Shown here in pieces: positions 1 through 6,320 of a DNA stretch of 10,261 nt (the first letter of the stretch is position 1; every line of letters begins with the position of its first letter). Origin of the DNA: an uncultured Oscillospiraceae bacterium (GTDB lineage: Bacteria; Bacillota; Clostridia; Oscillospirales; Oscillospiraceae). Under the pieces are notes generated by a model. That model was not told the origin of the DNA, made no database searches, and worked only from the letters and a program-made list of their open reading frames with translations. The translations under genes were made by a program, and so were the position numbers. The stretch covers positions 1 to 10,261 of the forward strand of contig CAKTOJ010000060.1 in the NCBI GenBank assembly GCA_934589665.1, read 5' to 3'.

Positions 1-158
1 ACCACGCCGCTGTTCACCCAGCGCGTGATCGAGCGCTCCGCCCAGTGTCCGCTCACGTCCGTGAGCGTCACGCTCTCGTCCGCCGCCTGCGCCGTCACCG
101 GCACAAGCGTCAGCACCATACACAGTGCCAGAAATGTGGATAGGAACTTTCGTTTCAT
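1..158 (-). CDS. SLH-domain surface protein, N-terminal fragment (runs off left edge)
   Basis: Only the first 52 codons lie in the window. The protein begins MKRKFLSTFLALCMVLTLVP and continues to TAQAADESV, a classic Sec signal peptide: basic n-region at residues 2-4, hydrophobic core at about 5-20, and a likely cleavage after the AQA at 23-25. Residues 33-52 read TDVSGHWAERSITRWVNSGV, the start of an S-layer homology domain (the D-x-x-x-HWA-x-x-x-I pattern). SLH domains bind pyruvylated secondary cell-wall polymers and anchor proteins to Gram-positive envelopes. The ATG at 156-158 is preceded by AGGAGG (169-174) with a 10-base gap. What follows the first SLH repeat is outside the window, so the enzymatic or structural role is unknown. 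It is transcribed separately from the catabolic operon, which ends upstream at the 451-487 terminator. Confidence 0.87.
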   Translation of the reverse strand, partial: MKRKFLSTFLALCMVLTLVPVTAQAADESVTLTDVSGHWAERSITRWVNSGV

Positions 159-341
159 GGAAAAACAACCTCCTATATCTCTCTCCGCGGCTCCCCGCGG
201 TGGGTTTACATGATTCTCCCCCGTCCAAATGCGCCGGCAGGCGCGGCGTACCGCCCGCCCCGCGCAGTATCCGGGAATACAGGACCAATCCTTTCCCTCT
301 ATGGGAAAGGAAACCACGGGCCCGTGGTTTAGTCTCTGTTA
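159..341 (-). promoter_or_regulatory. Long structured 5' leader of the SLH gene
   Basis: About 183 bases lie between the predicted transcription start (about 341) and the ATG, with no good open frame. Read on the minus strand, the RNA can form a three-way junction. A basal helix pairs 336-339 plus 332-334 with 279-282 plus 283-285, with one bulged base at 335. It encloses a perfect 20-base palindrome at 311-330 (AAACCACGGGCCCGTGGTTT) and a hairpin at 290-310 (8-bp stem CCTTTCCC/GGGAAAGG, 5-base loop). GC-rich potential helices follow downstream at about 186-280, then the AGGAGG ribosome site. I do not recognise a known riboswitch class. The structure could be an mRNA stabiliser or a regulatory leader. 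The pairing was found by eye and not energy-tested. Confidence 0.42.
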
Positions 342-347
342 AGGCCG

Positions 348-376
348 AGTATAGCGCGCTGGTGCACGCTTGTCCA
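348..376 (-). promoter_or_regulatory. Sigma-A-type promoter of the SLH gene
   Basis: On the minus strand TGGACA (371-376) and TATACT (348-353) are separated by exactly 17 bases (354-370), close to the TTGACA/TATAAT consensus. The start of transcription would be near 341. It lies downstream of the operon terminator at 451-487 and upstream of the SLH start codon at 158, where a promoter is needed. The interval 377-450 between terminator and promoter shows nothing else I can name. Confidence 0.62.
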
Positions 377-450
377 GCCCTTCGGCGCACAAAATGTCGA
401 TTTTTCTGCCTGAAATGTTCACATGCTGCCGTCTTCTAATTTCCCGGCGG

Positions 451-487
451 AAAAAGGAAGAAGAGGGCACCTCGCAGGCCCTCTTCT
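451..487 (-). terminator. Rho-independent terminator of the catabolic operon
   Basis: On the minus strand a perfect 10-bp stem, AGAAGAGGGC paired with GCCCTCTTCT (459-468 with 478-487), encloses a 9-base loop and is followed by TCCTTTTT (451-458). It lies about 60 bases past the stop codon of the last operon gene (548-550) and closes the run of genes starting at 8911. The stretch 488-547 between stop and hairpin holds no gene. Confidence 0.87.
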
Positions 488-547
488 CTCCCCTATGCAA
501 AGCCTTCCGTTTTGTCCCCCGGAGAGGCCTTTTTGTTTGTTCGTCCG

Positions 548-1723
548 TCAATAGGACGCACGGACGGCAAATGTCTTGTTGTTTGCGGACGCATGGACGA
601 TCTTGATGCTCTCGAGCGTTCCGTTTTCCTCCAGCTTTTTGACGGCCAGCCGCACCGGCGAGCCGGGCAGATCGGGATGCAGATACAGCCTGCCGCCCCG
701 CTCCTCGGGCTTGACCTCCAGACACTCGCCCATCGGCTGCGTCATCGGTTCATGGTGCTCCAGACGCTCCCGGCCCTCATAAAGCGCGCCGAACGAGGCG
801 TTCTGCCACACCGTGCCGCCGGAGGAGAACATCAATCCCTTCTCGCGGGCAAGATCGCGCACCTTGAGCAGGTCGCCCATCGCGCTCACACGCCCCACGA
901 GCGGCATAAGGTGCCCCACGCCCTTTTCCGCGTATGTCTCAAAGGCGAACGCATTGCGCATGGACTCACCGAAGCCGATGACCATGCCCGTGCGCTCACA
1001 GACCTCCTTGATGCCGTTCATGTCGTGCGAGTGGATCGGCTCTTCAAACCACTCCGGCTCATAGGGTCGGATGAGGTCGGCAAAGTGCACCGCGTCCTCG
1101 ACCTCCCAGACCTGATTGCCGTCCACGGCGATGCCGATATCCGGGCCGACCGCCTCGCGTACAAGGCGCAGGCGCTCGACGTCGCGCATCATGTCGCGTC
1201 CCCAGTCGCTGCCGACCTTGAACTTGACGGTCGTGTTGCCCTCGCGGACATAGCGCGTCATGTCGTCAACCAGCTCCTCATCCGTCAGCAGCAGCGAACC
1301 GCCGCCCTTATAGATGGCCGCCCAGTCCTTCTTGGCGCCGAGGAAGCGGTGGAGGGGCTTTCCCTCGCGCTCGGCCATGATCTCGAGCATGATGCGGTCG
1401 AACTGGCCGAGGTCGCAGATCTGGCCGCTCTGGAAGCCGAAGTTGCGCAGTCTCCAATACAGGTAGTGATACCACTCGTTGTAGGTCCGCGTCTCTCCCG
1501 TCATCACCAGCGGCAGAATGTTGTCCAGCATACCGGTGGAGCAGAAGGTGCGCCCGCAGTACCCGTCGGTGTCGTAGACCTCGATCCAGCCCTGAAGGGG
1601 CACAAAGTCGCCGAAGCCGCCGGTCGCGTCGCGCCAGGTGCGCTTGCCGCGCACAGGGTTCAGGTTATAATAGACCGCCTTGGAAAAGGTGATCTTCTGG
1701 TCAAAGTGAAAATAATTATCCAT
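548..1723 (-). CDS. Enolase-superfamily protein (mandelate racemase/MLE type) with atypical active site
   Basis: This 391-residue protein has the usual length and two-domain plan of the family: an N-terminal capping domain to about residue 130, then a TIM-barrel. Members use Mg2+ to stabilise an enediolate and catalyse dehydration, racemisation or cycloisomerisation of carboxylates. Visible motifs are K167-F-K169 (KxK base position), D201-G-N203 (first metal ligand), E227 in WFEEP and E253 in GFGES (second and third ligands). The expected dyad Asp of QPD is L275 (MPL), and the usual barrel-end His is replaced in FSSGG (299-303). It therefore seems to lack the His-Asp dyad and to rely on the KxK side. 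The ATG at 1723 has GGAGG 9 bases upstream, and the preceding gene stops 16 bases away. It is the last gene of the operon. The fold is near certain; the reaction and substrate (sugar acid or other carboxylate) are unknown. Confidence 0.9.
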   Translation of the reverse strand: MDNYFHFDQKITFSKAVYYNLNPVRGKRTWRDATGGFGDFVPLQGWIEVYDTDGYCGRTFCSTGMLDNILPLVMTGETRTYNEWYHYLYWRLRNFGFQSGQICDLGQFDRIMLEIMAEREGKPLHRFLGAKKDWAAIYKGGGSLLLTDEELVDDMTRYVREGNTTVKFKVGSDWGRDMMRDVERLRLVREAVGPDIGIAVDGNQVWEVEDAVHFADLIRPYEPEWFEEPIHSHDMNGIKEVCERTGMVIGFGESMRNAFAFETYAEKGVGHLMPLVGRVSAMGDLLKVRDLAREKGLMFSSGGTVWQNASFGALYEGRERLEHHEPMTQPMGECLEVKPEERGGRLYLHPDLPGSPVRLAVKKLEENGTLESIKIVHASANNKTFAVRASY

Positions 1724-1739
1724 CTCTCATTTCCTCCGT

Positions 1740-2960
1740 TTAGGGCTTGAGTTCCGTCAAAAGCTTTGCCGCATGCGCCAGCTCATAGGCGTACCCGGTG
1801 ATTTCATTTCCAAGCCCCGGCTTATCCGGCAGGCTGAGATAACCGTTCACCGGCTGGGGATTTTCCGTCGTCACCGGCGCCGTCAGGCTGCGCAGACGGG
1901 TGTGGTGCTCGTGAATGATGAAGTTCGGCAGCACGGTCTCCAGATGCAGCGAGCAGGTCGTGGCAAGGCCGCTGCCACAGGTGTGCAGCTGCACGCCCAC
2001 ATCGTAGGCATGCGCCATGTCGCAGATCTTTTTGACCTCCGTAAAGCCGCCGCAGTTGCCCAGATCCGGCTGGATCACCTGAAGCGAGCGGTTTTCAAAA
2101 TAGGGCACATACTGCCATCTCGAGTAGATCCGCTCCCCCGCCGCGACGGGAATATTGATCTTATTGTGAATGACCTCCGCCGTATAGGGGTTGGGCGTAT
2201 TCGGCTCTTCAAAGTACATGATGCCGTACTTCTCCACCAGCGCGGCAATCTGAAGCGCGCCCATCATGTCGATGCGGGAGTGGTTCTCCACGATGATCTC
2301 GCACAGCGGGCCGACCTCCTCGCGCACCGCGCGGATGCGCTCTTCGACCTCCTTGAGATGGCGCGGGTGAATGATCCGCTCGCGCTCGTCGCGGGCGTAG
2401 CGCTTTCCCTCCTGATCCCAGGCGAAAAAGTCTACCTTAACGCAGTCGTAGCCCTCCTCCACCGCGCGCCGGGCGCACTGGCGGTAATCGTCAAGCGTCA
2501 GGCAGATCCGCGTCGGCGTTCCGATCTCCCACCAGCCGTTCTGCAGCTGCGAGGCATAGCAGCGGATGCGGTCGCGGCACGCGCCGCCGAGAAGCACGTA
2601 CACCGGCACGCCGAAGTACTTGCCCTTGATGTCCCACAGGGCGATATCGAGGGCGGAAATGGCAGAAAAGACCACCGCGCCGCCGTTCTGGCCGAAGAAC
2701 GTCGATTTGTACATCAGCTCCCACAGCGTCTCGTTTGCCAGCGGGTCGCGCCCGAGCAGCAGCTTTCCGATCTGCTGAAGCATTCCGTATGCGGCAAGCC
2801 CGGCGTGAATGCCGGCGACCTCGCCGTCGCCGTAAATGCCCTCGTCCGTCCAGATGCGGCAGAAGGTGCATGTGGGGCTCGGATTGCCGAGCTTTTCATA
2901 GCCTGCCACGCGGTTATCCGGCGTTTTTGCATTGAGAATGTCGATCTTTGTGATTTTCAT
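1740..2960 (-). CDS. Enolase-superfamily sugar-acid dehydratase-like protein (galactonate/mannonate dehydratase related)
   Basis: The 406-residue product has an N-terminal capping domain (about 1-125) and a TIM-barrel. The motif order resembles D-galactonate and mannonate dehydratases: K175-V-D177 on the second barrel strand, E225-N-H227, E251 in YFEEP, E276 in AAGER, D299 in QPD and H326 in QLHTCGSG, the last two forming the His-Asp acid/base pair. The family dehydrates aldonic acids to 2-keto-3-deoxy acids in the cytoplasm. The first metal ligand is normally Asp; here Glu225 takes that place. The start at 2960 was chosen over an in-frame ATG further upstream (3020) because MKITKIDI is a typical family start. 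Its ATG overlaps the stop of the aminotransferase-like gene by four bases (ATGA), suggesting coupled translation; GGGAGG lies 9 bases upstream. Aldonate dehydration is likely; the exact substrate is not determined. Confidence 0.92.
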   Translation of the reverse strand: MKITKIDILNAKTPDNRVAGYEKLGNPSPTCTFCRIWTDEGIYGDGEVAGIHAGLAAYGMLQQIGKLLLGRDPLANETLWELMYKSTFFGQNGGAVVFSAISALDIALWDIKGKYFGVPVYVLLGGACRDRIRCYASQLQNGWWEIGTPTRICLTLDDYRQCARRAVEEGYDCVKVDFFAWDQEGKRYARDERERIIHPRHLKEVEERIRAVREEVGPLCEIIVENHSRIDMMGALQIAALVEKYGIMYFEEPNTPNPYTAEVIHNKINIPVAAGERIYSRWQYVPYFENRSLQVIQPDLGNCGGFTEVKKICDMAHAYDVGVQLHTCGSGLATTCSLHLETVLPNFIIHEHHTRLRSLTAPVTTENPQPVNGYLSLPDKPGLGNEITGYAYELAHAAKLLTELKP

Positions 2961-4156
2961 TTCCCCATTCCTCCCGTCAGGCCGCGTCTGCGCGCGGCGT
3001 CCGCAATGCGGTCGATACACTCCTTCACCACGCTGCGCGGGCAGGCAAGGTTGAAGCGCTCATAGCCGCGCCCATGCTCGCCGAACAGATATCCCTCGTC
3101 CAGCCACACCTTTGCCTCATAGATCATGAAATGCGTCAGCTCCTCGTCGCTCAGGCCCCAGGAGTTCACATCCACCCAGATGAGATAGAGCCCCTCGGGA
3201 TCCATTACCGTCAGCTCCGGTAGCTTTTCCGCCAGATAGGATCGGAAAAATGCGATATTCCCCTCCAGATAACCGAGCAGCTCGTCCACCCAGCGGTCGC
3301 CGTTTTCATAGGCAGCCTTCGCCGCTATGCCGCCGAGCGCGTTGCTCGCTGCGATGCCGCAGCGGTCAAGCTGGCGGACAAAGCGCTCCCGCTTTTCCGC
3401 GTCGGGAATAAAAATATTGGAAAACTTCAGTCCCGCCAGATTAAATGTTTTGCTTGCGCCCGTGCAGAGGATGGTATCCGCTTCATTCTCCGGGCAGACG
3501 GACAGATAAGGCACAAATCTCCGCCCGCCGTAAACAAAGTCGCCGTGGATCTCGTCGCAGACCACCAGCACGCCGTGCGCCGCGCAGATCTGCCCCAGAC
3601 GGCGCAGCTCGCCGGCCGTATAGACCTTGCCGACCGGATTGTGTGGGCTGCAAAGGATGAAAAGTTTCACATCGTTTTCTGTGATCTTCCGCTCAAAACC
3701 CTCAAAGTCGATCTCATAATGTGTACCCACGCGGCGCAGCGGGCTGCCGACAAGCCGCCGGCCGTTGTCCGTAATGCCCCTGCGGAAGGGGTAATAGAGC
3801 GGCTCGTGGATGATGACCGCATCCCCCGGTTCCGTAAAGCACTGGATCGCCATTTTCACCGCCGCGACCACACCCGGCGTGTTTACGATCCATTCCTCGT
3901 GTGGCCGCCAGCCGTGGCGGCGCGCCATCCAGTCGCACACGGACGCGTGCTGTCCCTCGACCGGCGCGCTGTAGCCGTAAATGCGGTGATCCATGACGCG
4001 ATCCCTCAGCGCCTGCGAAATCTCGGGCAGCACCTCGAAATCCATGTCTGCCACCCACATCGGCAGCACGTCCGCCGGATAGCCGCGTTCCGCGGCAATA
4101 TCCCACTTGCGGCTGCCGGTGCCGCGCCGGTCGATCACATGGTCAAAATCATACAT
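2957..4156 (-). CDS. MalY/PatB-type PLP enzyme (putative C-S lyase / class I-II aminotransferase)
   Basis: The 399-residue, fold-type I PLP enzyme matches MalY/PatB in length and in its start (YDFDHVIDRRGTGSRKWD, then LPMWVADMDF at 31-40). Further signatures are SPHNPVGKV (170-178, cofactor-contacting N173), CDEIHGDFV (D201, pairs with the pyridine nitrogen), CTGASKTFNLAGL (Schiff-base K236) and NLACPR (R374, carboxylate binding). Family members are cystathionine beta-lyases or cysteine-S-conjugate beta-lyases releasing pyruvate, ammonia and a thiol; a few are true aminotransferases. It follows the transporter gene tctA by 21 bases with GGAGGAG before the ATG, and overlaps the next gene by four bases, so it is firmly in the operon. 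A C-S lyase is unexpected beside sugar-acid dehydratases and hints at a nitrogen- or sulfur-containing substrate. Family assignment is strong; reaction uncertain. Confidence 0.9.
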   Translation of the reverse strand: MYDFDHVIDRRGTGSRKWDIAAERGYPADVLPMWVADMDFEVLPEISQALRDRVMDHRIYGYSAPVEGQHASVCDWMARRHGWRPHEEWIVNTPGVVAAVKMAIQCFTEPGDAVIIHEPLYYPFRRGITDNGRRLVGSPLRRVGTHYEIDFEGFERKITENDVKLFILCSPHNPVGKVYTAGELRRLGQICAAHGVLVVCDEIHGDFVYGGRRFVPYLSVCPENEADTILCTGASKTFNLAGLKFSNIFIPDAEKRERFVRQLDRCGIAASNALGGIAAKAAYENGDRWVDELLGYLEGNIAFFRSYLAEKLPELTVMDPEGLYLIWVDVNSWGLSDEELTHFMIYEAKVWLDEGYLFGEHGRGYERFNLACPRSVVKECIDRIADAARRRGLTGGMGK

Positions 4157-4177
4157 AGCGTCTCCTCCGTGCGTCCC

Positions 4178-5680
4178 TTATTCCGCTGTTTCCTCCTTCG
4201 CCTTCTTCGCCTTGAGCTCCTTATAGACGGTAAAGGCAACCGAAAGCACCGTAAGCGCGAGGAATGTGACTGCTATGGGACGTTGGAAAATTCCCATCAG
4301 GCTGCCGCGGCCGACCATCACGGCGCGAAGCATGTACTGCTCCATATAGGGGCCGATGATGAAGCCGAGGATCACAGGCGCGGTCGGGAAGCCGAAGCGG
4401 GAGAGCACAAAGCCGAGGATGCCGAAAAACAGCATCGTCCAGAGGTCGAACACGCGGTTATTGGAGGCGAACACACCCACCATGCAGATTGCCATAACGA
4501 TGGGAAGCAGCTCATAGCGCGGCACGCCGAGGATCTTGACGAGCGGCTTCATGCCGAAATACTCGAATACGACCATCATGATCGTGGAGATGAGCACCGC
4601 CGCAAACAGGCCGTTGACAAAGCCCGCGTCGGTCTTGAAGAGCAGCGGGCCGGGCGTCAGGCCCTGAATCGTCAGCGCGCCGAGAAGCATCGCCGTGACC
4701 GTGTCGCCCGGGATGCCGACCGTCATCAGCGGGATCAGCGCGCCGCCGATGGAGGCGTTGTTCGACGTCTCGCTGGCGATGATGCCGTCAATAATGCCCG
4801 TGCCGAACTTTTCGGGATACTTGCTGCTGCTCTTGGCAATGCCGTAGGCCACAAGGTTGGACGTGCCGCCGCCGATGCCGGGCAGGATGCCGATGCCCGT
4901 GCCGATGAGCGCCGAGCGCAGGAAGTTCGGCAGCTGCTCAACGATCTCCTTTTTCGACAGGCCGAAGCCGTGGAGCTTATACTGCGCGATCTTGCTGCCG
5001 TCGTTTTCAAAGCCCTTCATCACCGCGCTGAGCATCGCGCCGATGGCAAAGATGCCGACCATGGCGGGCGTAGAGCCGAAGCCGGAGGAAAGCTCGGTGA
5101 TGCCGAAGGTGAAGCGCAGCGTACCCGTGACCTGCGCCACGCCCACGCAGCCGAGCAGAACGCCCAGCACGCCGCTCGCCAGTCCCTTGAGGATGGTGCC
5201 GGAAATGAGGGTGCCGATGAGCGTGAGGGAAAACAGGCAGATCGCAAAATATTCATAAGGCCCGAACTTGAGTGTGAATTTTGCCAGTGTAGGGGCCAGA
5301 TTGATCAGAACGATAAAGGAAAAAACCGTGCCAATAAGAGAGGCGAACAGTCCGACGCCGAGCGCCCTGCCCGCTTCGCCGCGTTCGGCCATGGGATGAC
5401 CGTCGAAGCAGGTGGCAATAGACGAGGCCGTGCCGGGCACATTGATGAGGATGGCGGACACCAGACCGCCGGAGATGCCACCGATATAAATGCCGATGAG
5501 AAGCGAGATCGCCTCCACCGAACTCATGGAATAGGTCAGCGACAGGCACAGCGCAATGCCCATCGTCGCGCTCAGGCCGGGCAGAGCGCCGAAGATAATG
5601 CCGAGAATGGTTCCCGCCGCCATAAGCAACAGGCACGGAGCGTTGCAGACGCTCAGAAGTCCAGCAATCGTTTCACTCAT
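4178..5680 (-). CDS. tctA: TctA-family large membrane subunit of a tripartite tricarboxylate transporter
   Basis: The 500-residue polytopic protein has about a dozen hydrophobic segments and the hallmark TctA (DUF112) motifs in two related halves: GALPGLSATMG at 31-41, YIGGISGG at 65-72, ILINVPGTASS at 77-87 followed by DGHPMAERG; then GILPGIGGG at 264-272, SETSNNAS at 303-310, GIPGDTVTAMLLGAL at 322-336 and GLTPGP at 340-345. It ends in a short charged tail (about 487-500). TctA forms the cation-coupled transport channel with TctB, and an extracytoplasmic TctC protein delivers the substrate. The start at 5680 follows the tctB stop by 10 bases and has GAGG 8 bases upstream. Known systems carry citrate and other carboxylates. 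The gene neighbours here suggest a sugar acid or a related carboxylate. Confidence 0.96.
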   Translation of the reverse strand: MSETIAGLLSVCNAPCLLLMAAGTILGIIFGALPGLSATMGIALCLSLTYSMSSVEAISLLIGIYIGGISGGLVSAILINVPGTASSIATCFDGHPMAERGEAGRALGVGLFASLIGTVFSFIVLINLAPTLAKFTLKFGPYEYFAICLFSLTLIGTLISGTILKGLASGVLGVLLGCVGVAQVTGTLRFTFGITELSSGFGSTPAMVGIFAIGAMLSAVMKGFENDGSKIAQYKLHGFGLSKKEIVEQLPNFLRSALIGTGIGILPGIGGGTSNLVAYGIAKSSSKYPEKFGTGIIDGIIASETSNNASIGGALIPLMTVGIPGDTVTAMLLGALTIQGLTPGPLLFKTDAGFVNGLFAAVLISTIMMVVFEYFGMKPLVKILGVPRYELLPIVMAICMVGVFASNNRVFDLWTMLFFGILGFVLSRFGFPTAPVILGFIIGPYMEQYMLRAVMVGRGSLMGIFQRPIAVTFLALTVLSVAFTVYKELKAKKAKEETAE

Positions 5681-5690
5681 TGAACATACC

Positions 5691-6185
5691 TCACTTGAGA
5701 AGCCCCATGGGCAGGATGATGGAGAAGCCCCACGTAAAGATCATATAGATCACCGCCGTCGTCAGCATGCCCAGCACGACGAACCACACGGGCTTGCGCT
5801 TGTCCTTCGGCGCGATGAGCAGCATCTGCAGAAAAAGGTAGACCGGCGTGAGGATCACGAAGCCGACCGTTTTGAGCAGCAGGTCGTAGACAAACAGCAG
5901 CACAAAGGTCAAAAGCACCTGTGCAAGCTTGCCGCTTCCCTTTTCCTTCGGCTCCGCCTTTTCGGCCTTTTCGCTCTTGTCCGCCTTTTTCAGCTCGCCG
6001 AGCGCCTGAAGGGCCAGAACAAGGCCGATTACCAGCAGTATCGCCGAGCACACAGTCGGCAGGAAGTCCGCGCCCAGCCCGCTGGCCAGTCCCATCGGAA
6101 TCTGCCGGCTCACACACAGGGAAAACACGCTCAATGCGATGAGCAGCCCGGCGCCGATGAGGTCGTTGTACTTTTTTTCACTCAA
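5691..6185 (-). CDS. tctB: TctB-family small membrane subunit of a tripartite tricarboxylate transporter (TTG start)
   Basis: The 164-residue protein has hydrophobic segments at about 8-25, 41-62, 88-103, 107-124 and 133-150, with a Lys/Glu-rich cytoplasmic-type linker at 66-86; this is the TctB layout and length. The early RQIPMG...GADFLPTV stretch (28-45) is typical of the family. I chose a TTG start at 6183-6185 because GGGAGG sits 7-8 bases upstream and the product begins (M)SEKKYNDLIGAG. The in-frame ATG at 6266 lies inside a 28-base palindrome, lacks a ribosome site and would add 27 residues unlike TctB. A TTG start may also lower yield relative to the binding protein. TctB pairs with TctA in the membrane; its detailed role is poorly known. 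Confidence 0.9.
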   Translation of the reverse strand: MSEKKYNDLIGAGLLIALSVFSLCVSRQIPMGLASGLGADFLPTVCSAILLVIGLVLALQALGELKKADKSEKAEKAEPKEKGSGKLAQVLLTFVLLFVYDLLLKTVGFVILTPVYLFLQMLLIAPKDKRKPVWFVVLGMLTTAVIYMIFTWGFSIILPMGLLK

Positions 6186-6212
6186 GGATATCCCTCCCAA
6201 ATTTTTCCGCCC

Positions 6213-6230
6213 GCCGAAGCCCTCTTCGGC
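6213..6230 (-). repeat. Hairpin before tctB
   Basis: GCCGAAG pairs with CTTCGGC (6213-6219 with 6224-6230) around a 4-base loop. It is the third of three inverted repeats in the 135-base tctC-tctB gap and sits 27 bases before the TTG start. No T-tract follows, so it is not a terminator. Confidence 0.6.
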
Positions 6231-6244
6231 CGGCATTTCCTGTT

Positions 6245-6272
6245 CCGGCCATGCCCCGCGGGGCATGGCCGG
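6245..6272 (-). repeat. 28-base perfect palindrome between tctC and tctB
   Basis: CCGGCCATGCCCCG is followed immediately by its exact reverse complement. In RNA this would give a very stable GC-rich stem of at least 12 bp with a tiny loop. There is no trailing T-tract. It lies downstream of the lipoprotein gene, where such stems commonly protect the 3' end of the upstream message from exonucleases. Three copies of GGTTC in tandem (6271-6285) follow it on the plus strand. Confidence 0.75.
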
Positions 6273-6291
6273 TTCGGTTCGGTTCCGTTTC

Positions 6292-6310
6292 CGCCGCAGC
6301 TGCTGCGGCG
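6292..6310 (-). repeat. Hairpin just after tctC
   Basis: CGCCGCAGC (6292-6300) and GCTGCGGCG (6302-6310) are perfect inverted arms around one central base, starting 10 bases after the tctC stop. No T-tract follows. With the two hairpins toward tctB it forms a processing/stability element or a partial attenuator. Confidence 0.65.
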
Positions 6311-6320
6311 TCCGCTTTTC

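Noticed and set aside
500..540. Possible plus-strand terminator ending in TTTTTGTTTG
   Set aside because: The stem is imperfect and there is no plus-strand gene to terminate.
512..1750. 412-codon plus-strand frame opposite the second enolase-superfamily gene
   Set aside because: Mirrors the minus-strand gene, whose motifs (KxK, FEEP, GES) are clear.
1773..3065. 430-codon plus-strand frame opposite the first enolase-superfamily gene
   Set aside because: Shadow of the minus-strand dehydratase-like gene with convincing active-site motifs.
3545..5683. 712-codon plus-strand open frame
   Set aside because: It lies antisense to tctA and the MalY-like gene. Its product is Arg/His/Ala/Asp/Gln-rich and low complexity with no recognisable fold, typical of an open frame opposite a GC-rich gene, and it has no good ribosome site.
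6186..6266. N-terminal extension of TctB from the ATG at 6266
   Set aside because: The ATG lies in a perfect palindrome, has no ribosome site, and adds residues unlike TctB. TTG at 6185 has a strong site.
6245..6310. tctC-tctB hairpins as a Rho-independent terminator
   Set aside because: No T-tract follows any of the stems, and tctB/tctA continue downstream without a visible new promoter.
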